Origin: Reyranella soli
GTDB lineage: Bacteria > Pseudomonadota > Alphaproteobacteria > Reyranellales > Reyranellaceae
Length of the DNA stretch: 64,000 bases
Reading direction: 5' to 3'
Assembly (NCBI RefSeq): GCF_007992495.1
Contig: NZ_BKAJ01000004.1
Span: forward strand, 186,001 to 250,000
This document shows positions 44,151 to 54,253 of this stretch, piece after piece. The translations under genes and the position numbers were made by a program. How positions within the stretch are numbered: position 1 is the first letter of the stretch; every line of letters starts with the position of its first letter. The notes beneath the pieces were generated by a model. It was not told where the DNA came from. It worked only from the letters and a program-made list of their open reading frames with translations, and did not search any database.

Positions 44151-45634
44151 GCCGGCCCGATGCGATAGACCACGACGTTCTCGTGGCCACGCACGTCGAC
44201 CGTGCCCAAGCGCTCACAGTCCGACGAGTCGGCAGCGCACACCGTGCTCTCCGTCGCCAGGATGCGGGTGCCGAATTTCTTGTTGAGCTGTTCGACTCGC
44301 GAGGCGACGTTCACGGCATCGCCCAGCAGCGTGTAGTTCAGCCGGTTCTCGGTGCCGATGGTGACGCCAATCACCGTGCCGGTATTGAGGCCGATGCGCG
44401 TGCGCAGGGCGACGTGGCCGGCGAATGGCCCCTCGTCGAGCACCTGCTGGATATCGATCGCCGCGGCGATCGCGGCTGCGGCATGGTTCTCGCAAGGCAG
44501 CGGCAGGTTGAAGGTGGCGAACAGGCCGTCGCCGATGAAGCTGTTGACGACGCCGCCATGGCGCTGGATCACCGGCACGACGGCGCCGAGATAGGCGTTC
44601 AGCACGGACGCGACCTCGGCGGGCGCCAGGCGCTCGGAGAGGCCGGTGAAGCCCTCGATGTCGGTGAACATCAGCGTCGCCTCCCCGGTGGTATCGACGA
44701 CGCGGCCGGTGCGGTTGTCGAGGATCGCAGTGGCCACGCTCGTGCTGACATACTTGCCGAACGTGTCGCGCAGGTATTCGCGCTCCGACAGGCCTTCCAC
44801 CATCTCGTTGAAACGGCCGGCAGCGTGGCCCATCTCGTCGTCGGACGTCACCGGCAGGCGGACCTGATAGTCGCCCTTGGCGACCTGCCGCATGCCGTGA
44901 TCGAGGCGGGCGACCGGGCGGCTGAGGGCGTGGTTGATCCAGAACACCATGAATAGGGCGCCGACGATCGTGGCGACAACATCCATCGTCGCCTCGCGGA
45001 CCAGGCGCTGGCCGCTGTAGCTCGCAATGTCGGCCGACAGCAGCATCACGCCGGCGAAGGCCATGTACAGCAGGGCGACGGAAACCTTGCGGCGAAAACG
45101 GCCGTGGAAGACGTGGAGGTTCACGTTGCGCGTGCGGAACAGGTGCTCGCAGAGCTGGTCGAGATAGGCGCTGACGATGAAGAAGATCAGCAGGACATTG
45201 CCGCCCGTGCCGACCACGAACGAGGCGAGCAGGTCGGGCCAGTTCGGATCTTCCTGCATGGCATCGATGTCGATGCCGTATCGCCGTGGCAGCATCCGCA
45301 GCATCACCATCGGCATGTAGCAGATCGCCATGACCATCGCGGACCGGCGCGGCAAGCTGGTCAGAGCAGGTTCGATCTCGCCGAACGAGATCTCGCCGGC
45401 GATGAACCGGCTGACGGGCCGGATCAGGAAATAGGCGCCGATGCTGACGGCGACCACCAGGAACGCCGCGGACATCGCCACATTCAGCGGCAGGAGCTCG
45501 AATTCTCCGTGCATCACGCCGTAGACGACCAGCGTGATCACGTCGATCGCGAACGGCACGGCCATCGCCAGGTAGTAGCGGCCGATGACGGCATTGACTG
45601 CCGTGCGTGGCGCCGCGTCGGTCGATGCGGTCAT
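44147..45634 (-). CDS. Membrane class III nucleotide cyclase, copy 1 of tandem pair
   Basis: 495 residues, same architecture as the next gene: six-segment membrane domain, HAMP (GMRQVAKGDYQVRLPV) and cyclase domain with MFTDIEGFTGLSERLAP, VVNSFIGDGLFATF and NYTLLGDAVNVASRVEQ. Metal aspartates and the Asn/Arg pair are kept. The adenine-selecting lysine is serine and the partner residue is asparagine. The pair arose by tandem duplication and is translationally coupled (ATGA overlap). It may form a heterodimer, since class III cyclases act as dimers. Confidence 0.85.
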   Translation of the reverse strand: MTASTDAAPRTAVNAVIGRYYLAMAVPFAIDVITLVVYGVMHGEFELLPLNVAMSAAFLVVAVSIGAYFLIRPVSRFIAGEISFGEIEPALTSLPRRSAMVMAICYMPMVMLRMLPRRYGIDIDAMQEDPNWPDLLASFVVGTGGNVLLIFFIVSAYLDQLCEHLFRTRNVNLHVFHGRFRRKVSVALLYMAFAGVMLLSADIASYSGQRLVREATMDVVATIVGALFMVFWINHALSRPVARLDHGMRQVAKGDYQVRLPVTSDDEMGHAAGRFNEMVEGLSEREYLRDTFGKYVSTSVATAILDNRTGRVVDTTGEATLMFTDIEGFTGLSERLAPAEVASVLNAYLGAVVPVIQRHGGVVNSFIGDGLFATFNLPLPCENHAAAAIAAAIDIQQVLDEGPFAGHVALRTRIGLNTGTVIGVTIGTENRLNYTLLGDAVNVASRVEQLNKKFGTRILATESTVCAADSSDCERLGTVDVRGHENVVVYRIGPA

Positions 45635-45672
45635 GCCCGCGGGTATAGATCGGATCGGGACGGAGCGAAACG

Positions 45673-45705
45673 GCCTCTCCTTCGCGGGCTCCGCGAAGGA
45701 GAGGC
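45673..45705 (-). terminator. Strong hairpin after the transglutaminase-like gene
   Basis: Perfect 15-bp arms GCCTCTCCTTCGCGG and CCGCGAAGGAGAGGC with a three-base loop, eight bases after the transglutaminase stop (minus strand) and 38 bases before the cyclase start. It probably ends the upstream unit; there is no T-run. Confidence 0.6.
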
Positions 45706-45713
45706 AGGAGATA

Positions 45714-46802
45714 CTAGGACGTCAGCTCACGCGCGGTGATGCGGTACTTGAACTTGTCGGGATCGAGCGAATCGAGGAACCCGGACTTGTTCTCGGCCTG
45801 TGGGTACATCAGGAAGGGGATGGCAGCCTCCTTCGAGCCCGGCAGCTTCACGTCATGTGCGGTGTTGAAGGCGACCCAGTTGCCCTCCCACGAGCCGAAC
45901 AGCGCCTTGCGTGCGGCCAACACCTTGGGATCGGCCATGGCGAGATTGCCCGGCGGCTCCTCGAGCACGACCTTGCGCACGTCGGCCGGATCGACCGGCG
46001 TCCAGCCGCTGCCCGACAGCCAGACCTCGGCGCGGCAATGCTGCGCCTTGGTGACGTTCTCCGAGCCCGCGCCCAACGCCTTGAAGCCGAACTGCGAAGG
46101 CACGACACGGATGCCGTAGACGTCGCGCGCCGGCAGGCCGACCGAGCGGGCGAGGCCGACGAACAGCGCGTTGAGGTCGGCACACTTGCCGTTGAGGTTG
46201 CCCGTCCTGATCATGGTGGTGATGTCGCCGACGCCGCAGCCCAGCGTCTTGGGATTTCGGAAGGTGTTCTCGACCACCCACTCGTAGAGGGCGCGTGCCT
46301 TGGCGACGTCGTCCTTCTTGCCCTTGACGATATCCTCGGCCGTCTCCTTCACGAGACCGTCGGTCGGCAGCAGCTCGGTGGCGGCGAGGTTGAGCTTGCG
46401 CTCGACGTCGCTGAGCGGCGCCGCGTTGCCCTGGCCCGGCACCAGCGCGCGGTCCTGCGCCTGGACCTGGGCGGTGACCTCGACCACCGGCGACTGCTGA
46501 TCGGCTGCCCATTCGACACGCAGCATCTCGGCGCCGTACTTCGGATCCTTGACGCGCTCGGCGAGCTTGGCATTGCCGGTCCAGGTGACGTTGCCGGCGC
46601 GTTGCCAGTCTGCGGCGTCGAAGGTCGGCAGGGGAATCCACGCCCGGGTGGCGCCGGCCGCGGGCTCGATGCGCGCGACAAGCACATAAGTGCGCCAGCC
46701 TTTCGGCGTGGGCGCGTAGGTCGCCTGTGCAGAGGCGAGGCGCGGTGCCAGGCCGATGGCGCCGGCAGCGACGCCGGCTTTCAAGATGTCACGACGATTC
46801 AT
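45714..46802 (-). CDS. Tat-exported transglutaminase-like domain protein
   Basis: 362 residues. It has a Tat signal (NRRDILKAGVAAGAIGLAP), an N-terminal beta domain (about 40-150), then a transglutaminase-like cysteine-protease fold with C207 (NGKCADLNALFVGLARSVG), the histidine in KAQHCRAEVWLSG and the aspartate in WTPVDPADV. Such periplasmic proteins act on peptides or amide bonds, but substrates are rarely known. ATG 46802 begins the Tat motif; upstream in-frame starts give a non-conserved tail. It stands alone between a family B repeat and the terminator. Confidence 0.85.
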   Translation of the reverse strand: MNRRDILKAGVAAGAIGLAPRLASAQATYAPTPKGWRTYVLVARIEPAAGATRAWIPLPTFDAADWQRAGNVTWTGNAKLAERVKDPKYGAEMLRVEWAADQQSPVVEVTAQVQAQDRALVPGQGNAAPLSDVERKLNLAATELLPTDGLVKETAEDIVKGKKDDVAKARALYEWVVENTFRNPKTLGCGVGDITTMIRTGNLNGKCADLNALFVGLARSVGLPARDVYGIRVVPSQFGFKALGAGSENVTKAQHCRAEVWLSGSGWTPVDPADVRKVVLEEPPGNLAMADPKVLAARKALFGSWEGNWVAFNTAHDVKLPGSKEAAIPFLMYPQAENKSGFLDSLDPDKFKYRITARELTS

Positions 46803-46954
46803 TTGGATCCCCTCCCCAATGGCTGAAGCTGGCGGGGAGGGTGGGCGTTCCGTCGGCGGAACTGTCCGAGCCATCCCGAACCGTCCGCATCGCACGCGAC
46901 AGCGGTCCGTATCGAATGAGGCGAGGATTGCAGGGCAGCGTGGCGCCCGTCAAT

Positions 46955-47000
46955 GCGGGCCTCTGGCCCGCATCAGATCATGAGCGGGCCAGAGGCCCGC
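46955..47000. repeat. Intergenic hairpin repeat, family B
   Basis: Arms GCGGGCCTCTGGCCCGC and GCGGGCCAGAGGCCCGC, each nearly self-complementary, separated by 12 bases. It sits between the transglutaminase-like gene start and the end of the second Liv operon, where it may act as terminator for livF. Confidence 0.8.
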
Positions 47001-47008
47001 GCTCCCAG

Positions 47009-47718
<710 letters not shown>

Positions 47719-47722
<4 letters not shown>

Positions 47723-48450
47723 AGCTCCTCCTGCTCGCCGAGATAGACGTCGAGCACGGCCTGGTGGCGGCTGATCTCCTGCGGCGTGCCCTCGGCGATC
47801 TTCTCGCCGTAGCTCACCACCACGACCTCGGCGGCGAGCGCCATCACCGCACGCATGACATGCTCGATCAGCAGGATGGTGAGACCGCTACGCTGATTGA
47901 GCTCGCGCAGGAACCCCACCATGACGTCGACCTCGGTAGGCCTGAGCCCCGCCATCACCTCGTCGAGCAGCAGCAGCTTGGGCTCGGTGGCGAGCGCGCG
48001 CGCCACTTCCAGGCGCTTACGGTCGGGCAGGGTGAGGCTCTCGGCAAGCTGATGACGTCGATCGTAGAGGCCGAGGCGCGCCAGGATCGCGTTGGCACTC
48101 TCTTGCGCCTCGGCAAGCCGCGGCTTGCGATGCAGGGCGCCCACGGTGACGTTCTCCAGCACGCTCAGCCCCTTGAACGGCTTGACGAGCTGGAAGGTGC
48201 GGCCGACGCCGGCGTCGCAGATGAGATCGGGCCTGAGCCCCGAGATGGCCTTGCCGTCCAGGCGCACGACGCCGCCATTGGGGGCGTAGACTCCGGCGAT
48301 CATGTTGAAGATCGTGGTCTTGCCCGCGCCGTTGGGACCGATCAGGGCGTGGATGGCCCCGGCGGGCACCGTGAAGCTGACCTCGTGCACCGCGCGCAGG
48401 CCGCGGAAGTGCTTGGTCACTCCCCCGAGGTCGAGGCGCGCGCCGCTCAT
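47719..48450 (-). CDS. livG: Liv-type ABC transporter ATPase LivG, second operon
   Basis: 243 residues: Walker A GPNGAGKTT, QLVKPFKGLSVLENV after the Q-loop, Walker B LLLLDEVMAGLRPTE and switch LIEHVMRAV. The usual LSxGQ signature is TLPDRKRLEVARAL, which occurs in one LivG subgroup. ATG 48450 overlaps the livM stop (ATGA). Confidence 0.88.
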
Positions 48451-49445
48451 GGTTGGCGCTCTTTTAGGCCGAGCTTGTCGGCCAGCCACGGCCAAACGCC
48501 GGCCGGCCGGTACGCCACGATCACCAGCAGCGCCAGGCCATAGAAGATCTGTTTTATGCCGGGAATGCGCAGCACGTCGCCCAGGTCGGTGAAGGCCTCG
48601 CCCAGGCCGGTCAGCACCACGGCGCCGACGATCGGGCCGAAGAGCGTGCCCAGGCCGCCGATGATGGGGGCCAAAGTGATCTCGATCGAGCGGCCCATGG
48701 CGAAGGCCGTCTCGGGGAAGAGGTTGTTGTAGTAGAAGGCGTTCCACACGCCGGCCAACGACGTCAGCGCCGCCGAGATCACGATGGCGATCATCTTGCA
48801 GCGCAGGACGGGGACGCCGACCGCCTGGGCTGCCTCGGCATCTTCGCGGATGGCGAGCCAGTACTGGCCGAGACGACTCCGCAGCAGGGCGCGGCAGAGG
48901 ATGAAGGCACCGGCCGCCAGCGCCAGGATCAGGTAGTAGAAGAGAACCGGTCCGCCGCGCAGGTTCACGATGTCGGTCGCATGCTCGACCTTGAGGAACA
49001 GGCCGCCCGAGCCGCCGGCCCACCCCCAATGATCGAAGGCGACGCGCGTGAACTCGGCGAAGGCGATGGTCAGCAGGGCGAAGTACACGCCCGCGAGCGA
49101 GAAGCGGAAGCCGAGATAACCGACGATCGCGCCGGCCACGCCCGCGACGGCCACAGCGGCAAAGAGGCCGGCCCACGGGCCGATGCCGTAGTGGAAGTAG
49201 AGACCGGCGGCGATGTAGCCGCCCAACCCGGCATAGAGCGCGTGGCCGAGCGAGAGCTGGCCCGCGAAGCCCATCAGGATGTTCCAGGCCTGGCCGACAT
49301 AGGCGAAGTAGAGGATCAGGATCAGGACGGAGAGCCAGTATTTGCCGAGCAACGCCGGGGCCAAGAGCAGCAGCGCCAGCAGGACGCCAAGGCTCCACAG
49401 GATGCGCGGCGGCGCATTGCCGGCGAGACGGCGGATGAAACTCAC
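48447..49445 (-). CDS. livM: Liv-type ABC transporter permease LivM, second operon
   Basis: 332 residues, about nine transmembrane segments, with AWNILMGFAGQLSLGHALYAGLGGY (in part) and IIGGLGTLFGPIVGAVVL. GTG 49445 overlaps the livH stop by four bases (GTGA). All four membrane and ATPase genes of this operon are joined by stop-start overlaps, implying tightly matched synthesis. Confidence 0.88.
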   Translation of the reverse strand: MSFIRRLAGNAPPRILWSLGVLLALLLLAPALLGKYWLSVLILILYFAYVGQAWNILMGFAGQLSLGHALYAGLGGYIAAGLYFHYGIGPWAGLFAAVAVAGVAGAIVGYLGFRFSLAGVYFALLTIAFAEFTRVAFDHWGWAGGSGGLFLKVEHATDIVNLRGGPVLFYYLILALAAGAFILCRALLRSRLGQYWLAIREDAEAAQAVGVPVLRCKMIAIVISAALTSLAGVWNAFYYNNLFPETAFAMGRSIEITLAPIIGGLGTLFGPIVGAVVLTGLGEAFTDLGDVLRIPGIKQIFYGLALLVIVAYRPAGVWPWLADKLGLKERQP

Positions 49446-50323
49446 TGCGGGCCCTTGCCGAGAAGACCCTGCGGGCGCAGCAGCAGGACCAGGATCAGGA
49501 GCCCGAAGCTGAACATACTTTTCAGTGACGGCTGCAGCAGCAGGCCGGCCACGGCCTCGCTGACGCCGATCAGCAGGCCGCCCAGAAGCGCGCCGGTCAT
49601 GCTGCCGAGCCCGCCCACGATCACGATGACGAAGGCCAGCAGGGTGTATTCGACGGCGAGGAAGGGCGACACCGGGATGATGGTGATCATAAGGGCGCCG
49701 GCCGCACCAACGCAGGCGGCGCCGACGCCGAAGGTGACGGCATAGAGACGGCGCACGTCGAGGCCGACCACGAGGGCCGCGAGGTTGTTGTCGGCGGCGG
49801 CGCGGATCGACTTGCCGGTGCGCGTGCGCGTGAAGAAGAGCCACAGCAGCAGGGCGATGGCGATGGCGGCCAGGGCGGCGTGCAGACGCACGGCATCGAA
49901 CACCAGGGGGCCGAGCTCGTAGGAATCGAACTGCGATTCCATCTGGACGCCGCGCGAATCGGGACCGGCGATGGCGAGCGAGGCATTGACCAGCAGGATG
50001 GCGACGGCCAGCAGCAACAGGAACTGCTGGTGCTCCGGCCGGCCGATGAAAGGCGAGATCAGGCCGCGCTGCAGGACGTAGCCTGCGGCGAAGAAGATCG
50101 CCGCAATCACGGGCAGGCTGAGCATGGGCGAGACCTGCAGGTACTCGAAGCCCATCCAGGCGAGATACATGCCCACCACCATCATCTCGCCGTGCGCGAA
50201 GTTGACGATGCGCATGACGCCGAAGATCACCGACAGGCCGAGCGCCATCAGCCCGTAGACCATGCCGGTGAGCAGACCATTGACGATGGCCTGCGCGAGA
50301 GTGAGGAGGAAGTCGGCGGTCAT
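49442..50323 (-). CDS. livH: Liv-type ABC transporter permease LivH, second operon
   Basis: 293 residues, about eight transmembrane segments, with LGLSVIFGVMRIVNFAHGEMMVVG (in part) and VIVGGLGSMTGALLGGLLIG. ATG 50323 begins MTADFLLTLAQAIVNGL. It is separated from the binding-protein gene by 231 bases holding a large inverted repeat, while the three following genes overlap. Confidence 0.87.
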   Translation of the reverse strand: MTADFLLTLAQAIVNGLLTGMVYGLMALGLSVIFGVMRIVNFAHGEMMVVGMYLAWMGFEYLQVSPMLSLPVIAAIFFAAGYVLQRGLISPFIGRPEHQQFLLLLAVAILLVNASLAIAGPDSRGVQMESQFDSYELGPLVFDAVRLHAALAAIAIALLLWLFFTRTRTGKSIRAAADNNLAALVVGLDVRRLYAVTFGVGAACVGAAGALMITIIPVSPFLAVEYTLLAFVIVIVGGLGSMTGALLGGLLIGVSEAVAGLLLQPSLKSMFSFGLLILVLLLRPQGLLGKGPQ

Positions 50324-50351
50324 CGCGTCAAAGGCGAACTGACCGTCAAAC

Positions 50352-50527
50352 GCCCTCTCCGCCCGCGCAGCGGGGGGAGAGGGAGGGGACCCGCGCGTAG
50401 CGCGGGGAGGGTGAGGTGGGCCGCGGTGTTGGCAACCGGAACATCTCGTATTTGGGAAGCACCACCTCACCCTCCCATCGCTTCGCGATGGGCCCCTCCC
50501 TCTCCCCCGCTGCGCGGCGGAGAGGGG
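50352..50527. repeat. Large inverted repeat between binding-protein and permease genes
   Basis: The left arm begins GCCCTCTCCGCCCGCGCAGC and continues through GGGGAGGGTGAGGTGG near 50419. The right arm starts CCACCTCACCCTCCC near 50461 and ends GGCGGAGAGGGGC. Internal short hairpins (for example CATCGCTTCGCGATG) decorate it. Dispersed elements rich in CTCCCTCTCCCCC are common between genes of high-GC proteobacteria. It lies in the liv operon after the receptor gene. Confidence 0.75.
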
Positions 50528-50554
50528 CTTGAGTGCGGGTGGCTGCCCCTGAAC

Positions 50555-51805
50555 TCAAGTACGCCGCTTGTCGTTCCAGCCCGGCATCGGGAAGACCAGC
50601 GGGGCGGCCGCCGATTCGACCGGCATCACCACGGTCGGCTTGCGCTTGAGGTTCTCGACGGCGGCGGCCTTGATGTTGACGTTCTGGCCCTTGGCGTCGA
50701 ACTGGATCGGCCCGCCGATGATGACGTGCTGGTCGATCTTGGTCTTGCGCAGCGCGTCCATCAGGGCGTCGGCCTTGGTCGACTTGGCGCTGAGCCAGGC
50801 TTGCGCGGCAACCAGCAGCCCTTCGAAGGTGAAGCCGGCATTGATGTCGAGCTGGTCGTTGGGGAACTTCGCGGCATGGCGCTTCTCCAGCGACTGGGTC
50901 ATCGCCGACTTCGGATCGAGCCACGGCACGTTGGAGATCAAGAAGTCGCTGTACTTGCCCATGGTCTTGAAGAAGTCCTGCTCGTACAGGCCGGGCGCGC
51001 CGGGGTTCATCACGCCCATCGGCTCCCAGCGCTGCTTCACCATTTCCTGGATCATCAGCTTGGCGTCGTTGAGGCGGTTGACCGGCAATAGCAGCTCGGC
51101 CTTGGTCGCCTTGGCGCGGCCGACCTCGACGGAAAGATCCTTGGCGGCGGGATCGTAGGTGATGGTGTCGACGATCTCGTAGGGCATGTCGAGCTTGGGG
51201 AAGAGCGCCTTGATGCCGTTCACCATCGAGGTGCCGAACGTGTCGTTGACGCCCATCATCACCGCGGTCTTGGGCGTCTTGCCGGAGACCTTGAAGATCT
51301 CCTTGTGCAGCGCGAGCGCGCCGGTGATCAGCATCGGCGCCGTCGGGAAGTTGCGCACGACGAACTTGTAGCCCTGCTCGGTGATCTGCGGCGCCGCCGC
51401 GATGTTCACCACCAGCGGGATACTGCGCTGCTCGGCGACCCCGGCGATGGCGATGGTCTGGCCAGAATCGAAGGCGCCGACCAGCATCTGGCAGCCGGCG
51501 TCGATCGCCTTCTCGGCCTGGGTGCGTGCCACGTCGGGCTTGGATTCGGTGTCGTAGTTCACGATTTCGAGCTTCACCGGCAGCTTCACGTCGGCGAAGA
51601 CGTCGTTGGCGATGTCGGCGCCGCGCCGGCAGGCCTGGCCGATCTGCGCCTGGATGCCAGAGGTCGGCAGCAGCAGGGCGACCTTGAGGTTGGCGGGCGC
51701 CTGCGCGGCGGCGTAGCGAAGCGGCAGGGGCGCGCCCATCAGGGTGGCGCCGGCCAATGCGGCCTGACCGAGACGGCGGCGGGTGAAGTTGTTGCGGCTT
51801 GTCAT
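50555..51805 (-). CDS. Liv-type ABC substrate-binding protein, second operon
   Basis: 416 residues. A long signal with a twin-arginine-like NFTRRRLGQAALAGATLMG precedes a type I periplasmic binding fold (VALLLPTSGIQAQIGQACRRG in part, NYDTESKPDVARTQAEKAI in part). It heads the second Liv operon. The ligand is unknown: the fold serves amino acids, amides, urea and aromatic acids. Genes for urate breakdown are divergent from it, which makes a nitrogen compound possible. Confidence 0.85.
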   Translation of the reverse strand: MTSRNNFTRRRLGQAALAGATLMGAPLPLRYAAAQAPANLKVALLLPTSGIQAQIGQACRRGADIANDVFADVKLPVKLEIVNYDTESKPDVARTQAEKAIDAGCQMLVGAFDSGQTIAIAGVAEQRSIPLVVNIAAAPQITEQGYKFVVRNFPTAPMLITGALALHKEIFKVSGKTPKTAVMMGVNDTFGTSMVNGIKALFPKLDMPYEIVDTITYDPAAKDLSVEVGRAKATKAELLLPVNRLNDAKLMIQEMVKQRWEPMGVMNPGAPGLYEQDFFKTMGKYSDFLISNVPWLDPKSAMTQSLEKRHAAKFPNDQLDINAGFTFEGLLVAAQAWLSAKSTKADALMDALRKTKIDQHVIIGGPIQFDAKGQNVNIKAAAVENLKRKPTVVMPVESAAAPLVFPMPGWNDKRRT

Positions 51806-51868
51806 GAAGCCCTCCCTAATTCATGGCCGGACTATAGAGACGGCCGCCGGGTCATGCTAGGTGGCGGC

Positions 51869-52750
51869 ATGACGCTTACGCTCGACGCGCTCAACCGGAT
51901 GAACCCGGCGGATTTTGCAGCCGCCATCGGCGACACTTTTGAGCTGGCGTCCTGGGTGGCCGAAAGCGCGGCGACGCGACGACCTTTCCCGACGGTAACC
52001 AGCCTGCACAACGCCATGATCGGCACGGTGCGGGCGGCACCGCGCGAGCATCAGGTCGAGTTCCTGAGCGGCCATCCCGATCTTGCCGGCAAGGCCGCCC
52101 GGGCCGGCGCCATGACCGACGATTCCAAGCGCGAGCAGGCGAGCGTTGGCCTGGACAGTCTGAGCGAGGAGGAATTCGCACGCTTCCATCGGCTGAACGA
52201 CGCCTACAAGGCGAAGTTCGGCTTTCCCTTCATCGTCTGCGTGCGCCGCCATACGCGCGATTCCATTCTGGCGCAGTTCGAGCGCCGGCTGGGGCACGAC
52301 CAGGCGACGGAGTTCGCCGCGGCCCTGCATGAAGTGTTCTTCATCACGCGACTTAGGATCGCAGCCAAGGTGACGGGCGAGGGCATGCCCATCGTCAATG
52401 GCCGGCTCAGCACCCATGTGCTCGATACCGATGCCGGCCGTCCGGCTGTCGGCGTGGCGATCGAGCTCTACGAGTTCGTCGGCGAAAAAGCCCACTATAT
52501 TCAGTCAGCTATAACGAATGCCGACGGCCGCACCGACCAGCCGCTGATCGGCGGCCGGCCGCTGCCGATCGGGCGCTACGAACTGCGCTTCGCCGTCGGC
52601 GACCACTTTCGCAGCAGGGGTATTGCGACCGGCGATCCGCCGTTTCTCGACATCGTGCCTTTGCGCTTTTCCATCGCCGAGCCGGAGGGGCATTATCACG
52701 TCCCATTGCTCTGCACGCCCTGGAGCTACTCGACCTATCGCGGAAGTTAA
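51869..52750 (+). CDS. Bifunctional OHCU decarboxylase / 5-hydroxyisourate hydrolase
   Basis: 293 residues with two urate-pathway domains. Residues 1-165 are OHCU decarboxylase, with the catalytic histidine H47 (TSLHNAMIG), S86 and E89 (DDSKREQ) and [11 protein letters not shown]. Residues 175-293 are a HIU hydrolase with H183 (STHVLD), R221 (ADGRTDQP), YHVPLL and the C-terminal YRGS. The protein would convert 5-hydroxyisourate to OHCU and then to S-allantoin, similar to fused allantoin synthases. ATG 51869 follows GGTGGCGG. The aldehyde dehydrogenase gene starts 10 bases after its stop. Urate oxidase is not in the window. Confidence 0.92.
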   Translation: MTLTLDALNRMNPADFAAAIGDTFELASWVAESAATRRPFPTVTSLHNAMIGTVRAAPREHQVEFLSGHPDLAGKAARAGAMTDDSKREQASVGLDSLSEEEFARFHRLNDAYKAKFGFPFIVCVRRHTRDSILAQFERRLGHDQATEFAAALHEVFFITRLRIAAKVTGEGMPIVNGRLSTHVLDTDAGRPAVGVAIELYEFVGEKAHYIQSAITNADGRTDQPLIGGRPLPIGRYELRFAVGDHFRSRGIATGDPPFLDIVPLRFSIAEPEGHYHVPLLCTPWSYSTYRGS

Positions 52751-52760
52751 GGAGGAACAA

Positions 52761-54197
52761 ATGACCTATAGCGATGTCTCCCTGATGATCGACGGTGCCT
52801 GGACCAAGGGCGCCAACGGCCGGACGATTCCGGTGATCAATCCCGCGACCGAAGAAGTGATCGGCCAGGTGGCACATGCCGAGAAGAGCGACCTCGATCG
52901 CGCGCTCGCCGCCGCCGACAAGGGCTTCAAGCAGTGGCGCAAGGTCTCGGCCTACGAGCGCTACAAGATCATGCGCAAGGCGGCCGACCTGATGCGCCAG
53001 CGCCTCGACGAGATCGCCACCATCATGACCACCGAGCAGGGCAAGCCGCTGTTCGAGGCCAAGGTCGAGACCAACCTCGCCGCCGACATCATCGACTGGA
53101 TGGCCGAGGAAGGCCGCCGCACCTACGGCCGTATCGTGCCGGCGCGCGCCGAGAACGTTTACCAGCTGGTCATGAAGGAGCCGGTCGGTCCCGTCGCGGC
53201 CTTCACGCCGTGGAACTTCCCGATCAACCAGGTGGTGCGCAAGGCCTCGGCGGCGCTCGCCACCGGCTGCTCGATCATCATCAAGGGACCGGAGGACACG
53301 CCCGGCTCGTGCGCGCAGCTCATCAAGGCCTTCGTCGATGCCGGCGTGCCGGCGGGCGTCATCCAGCTCGTCTACGGCGTGCCGTCGGAGATCAGCGAAT
53401 ATTTGATCCCGCACCCGGTCATCAAGAAGGTGACCTTCACGGGCTCGACTCCCGTCGGCAAGCAGCTTGCCGCACTCGCCGGCGCGCACATGAAGCGCGT
53501 CACCATGGAACTGGGCGGTCACGCGCCAGCCGTGGTGTTCGAGGATGCCGATCTCGAGCAGGCGGTGAATGTCCTGGGCGCCAACAAGTTCCGCAACGCT
53601 GGCCAGGTCTGCGTCGCGCCGACGCGCTTCCTGGTGCACGAGAAGGTGTACCCCGAGTTCGTCGAGCGTTTCACCGCCTACGCCAAGAACATGAAGGTGG
53701 GCAACGGGCTCGAGGCCGACACCAAGATGGGTCCGCTGGTCGCCGAGCGCCGCCTGCATGCGATGGACAGCTTCGTCAGCGACGCCATCGCCAAGGGTGC
53801 CAAGATCCAGACCGGTGGCCAGCGCAAGGGCAACAAGGGCTACTTCTACGAGCCCACGGTCATGACCGACGTGCCGCTCAATGCCAAGATCATGAACGAC
53901 GAACCGTTCGGCCCCCTGGCGCCGATCACGCCGTTCAAGGATTTCGACGGCTTGGTAAAGGAAGCCAACCGCCTGCCGTGGGGCCTGGCGGCCTACGCCT
54001 ACACCAAGAACACCAAGACCGCGGCGGCGATCGGTGCCGCGTTCGAGAGCGGCATGGTGTCGATCAACCACCATGGCCTGGCGCTGCCCGAAGTGCCGTT
54101 CGGTGGCGTCAAGGATTCGGGCTACGGGTCGGAAGGCGGCCTCGAGGCGCTCGAGGCGTACCTCAACACCAAGTTCGTCAGCCAGTTGGGGATGTGA
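52761..54197 (+). CDS. NAD(P)-dependent aldehyde dehydrogenase, succinate-semialdehyde type
   Basis: 478 residues of the ALDH superfamily: [20 protein letters not shown] (cofactor site), [11 protein letters not shown], catalytic glutamate in ELGGHAP and cysteine in [13 protein letters not shown]. GabD and related semialdehyde dehydrogenases are the closest in form. AGGAGGAAC precedes ATG 52761, and the gene is co-transcribed with the urate fusion gene. A semialdehyde from purine or box-pathway metabolism could be the substrate; BoxD proteins are a different, longer ALDH group, so I do not call it boxD. Confidence 0.88.
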   Translation: MTYSDVSLMIDGAWTKGANGRTIPVINPATEEVIGQVAHAEKSDLDRALAAADKGFKQWRKVSAYERYKIMRKAADLMRQRLDEIATIMTTEQGKPLFEAKVETNLAADIIDWMAEEGRRTYGRIVPARAENVYQLVMKEPVGPVAAFTPWNFPINQVVRKASAALATGCSIIIKGPEDTPGSCAQLIKAFVDAGVPAGVIQLVYGVPSEISEYLIPHPVIKKVTFTGSTPVGKQLAALAGAHMKRVTMELGGHAPAVVFEDADLEQAVNVLGANKFRNAGQVCVAPTRFLVHEKVYPEFVERFTAYAKNMKVGNGLEADTKMGPLVAERRLHAMDSFVSDAIAKGAKIQTGGQRKGNKGYFYEPTVMTDVPLNAKIMNDEPFGPLAPITPFKDFDGLVKEANRLPWGLAAYAYTKNTKTAAAIGAAFESGMVSINHHGLALPEVPFGGVKDSGYGSEGGLEALEAYLNTKFVSQLGM

Positions 54198-54218
54198 CGA
54201 ACGGCGCAGCCGTTCGTC
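54196..54218 (+). terminator. Hairpin at the aldehyde dehydrogenase stop
   Basis: Perfect 10-bp arms GACGAACGGC and GCCGTTCGTC with a three-base loop, overlapping the stop codon. It is followed by one arm of a family A repeat ending in six T residues (54241-54246), which could supply the U-tract. Confidence 0.5.
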
Positions 54219-54247
54219 ATCCTGAGCGCAACGAAGGATCTTTTTTC
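54213..54247. repeat. Half of a family A intergenic repeat
   Basis: CGTCATCCTGAGCGCAACGA and the following GGATC match the left arm of the family A elements, but no right arm follows. It looks like a decayed or truncated copy. Confidence 0.55.
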
Positions 54248-54253
54248 AAAGCG

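Noticed and set aside
52761-54197. Calling the aldehyde dehydrogenase boxD
   Set aside because: It has the length and motifs of the succinate-semialdehyde group and sits with urate genes, 13 kb from the box genes and without the shared 31-bp element.
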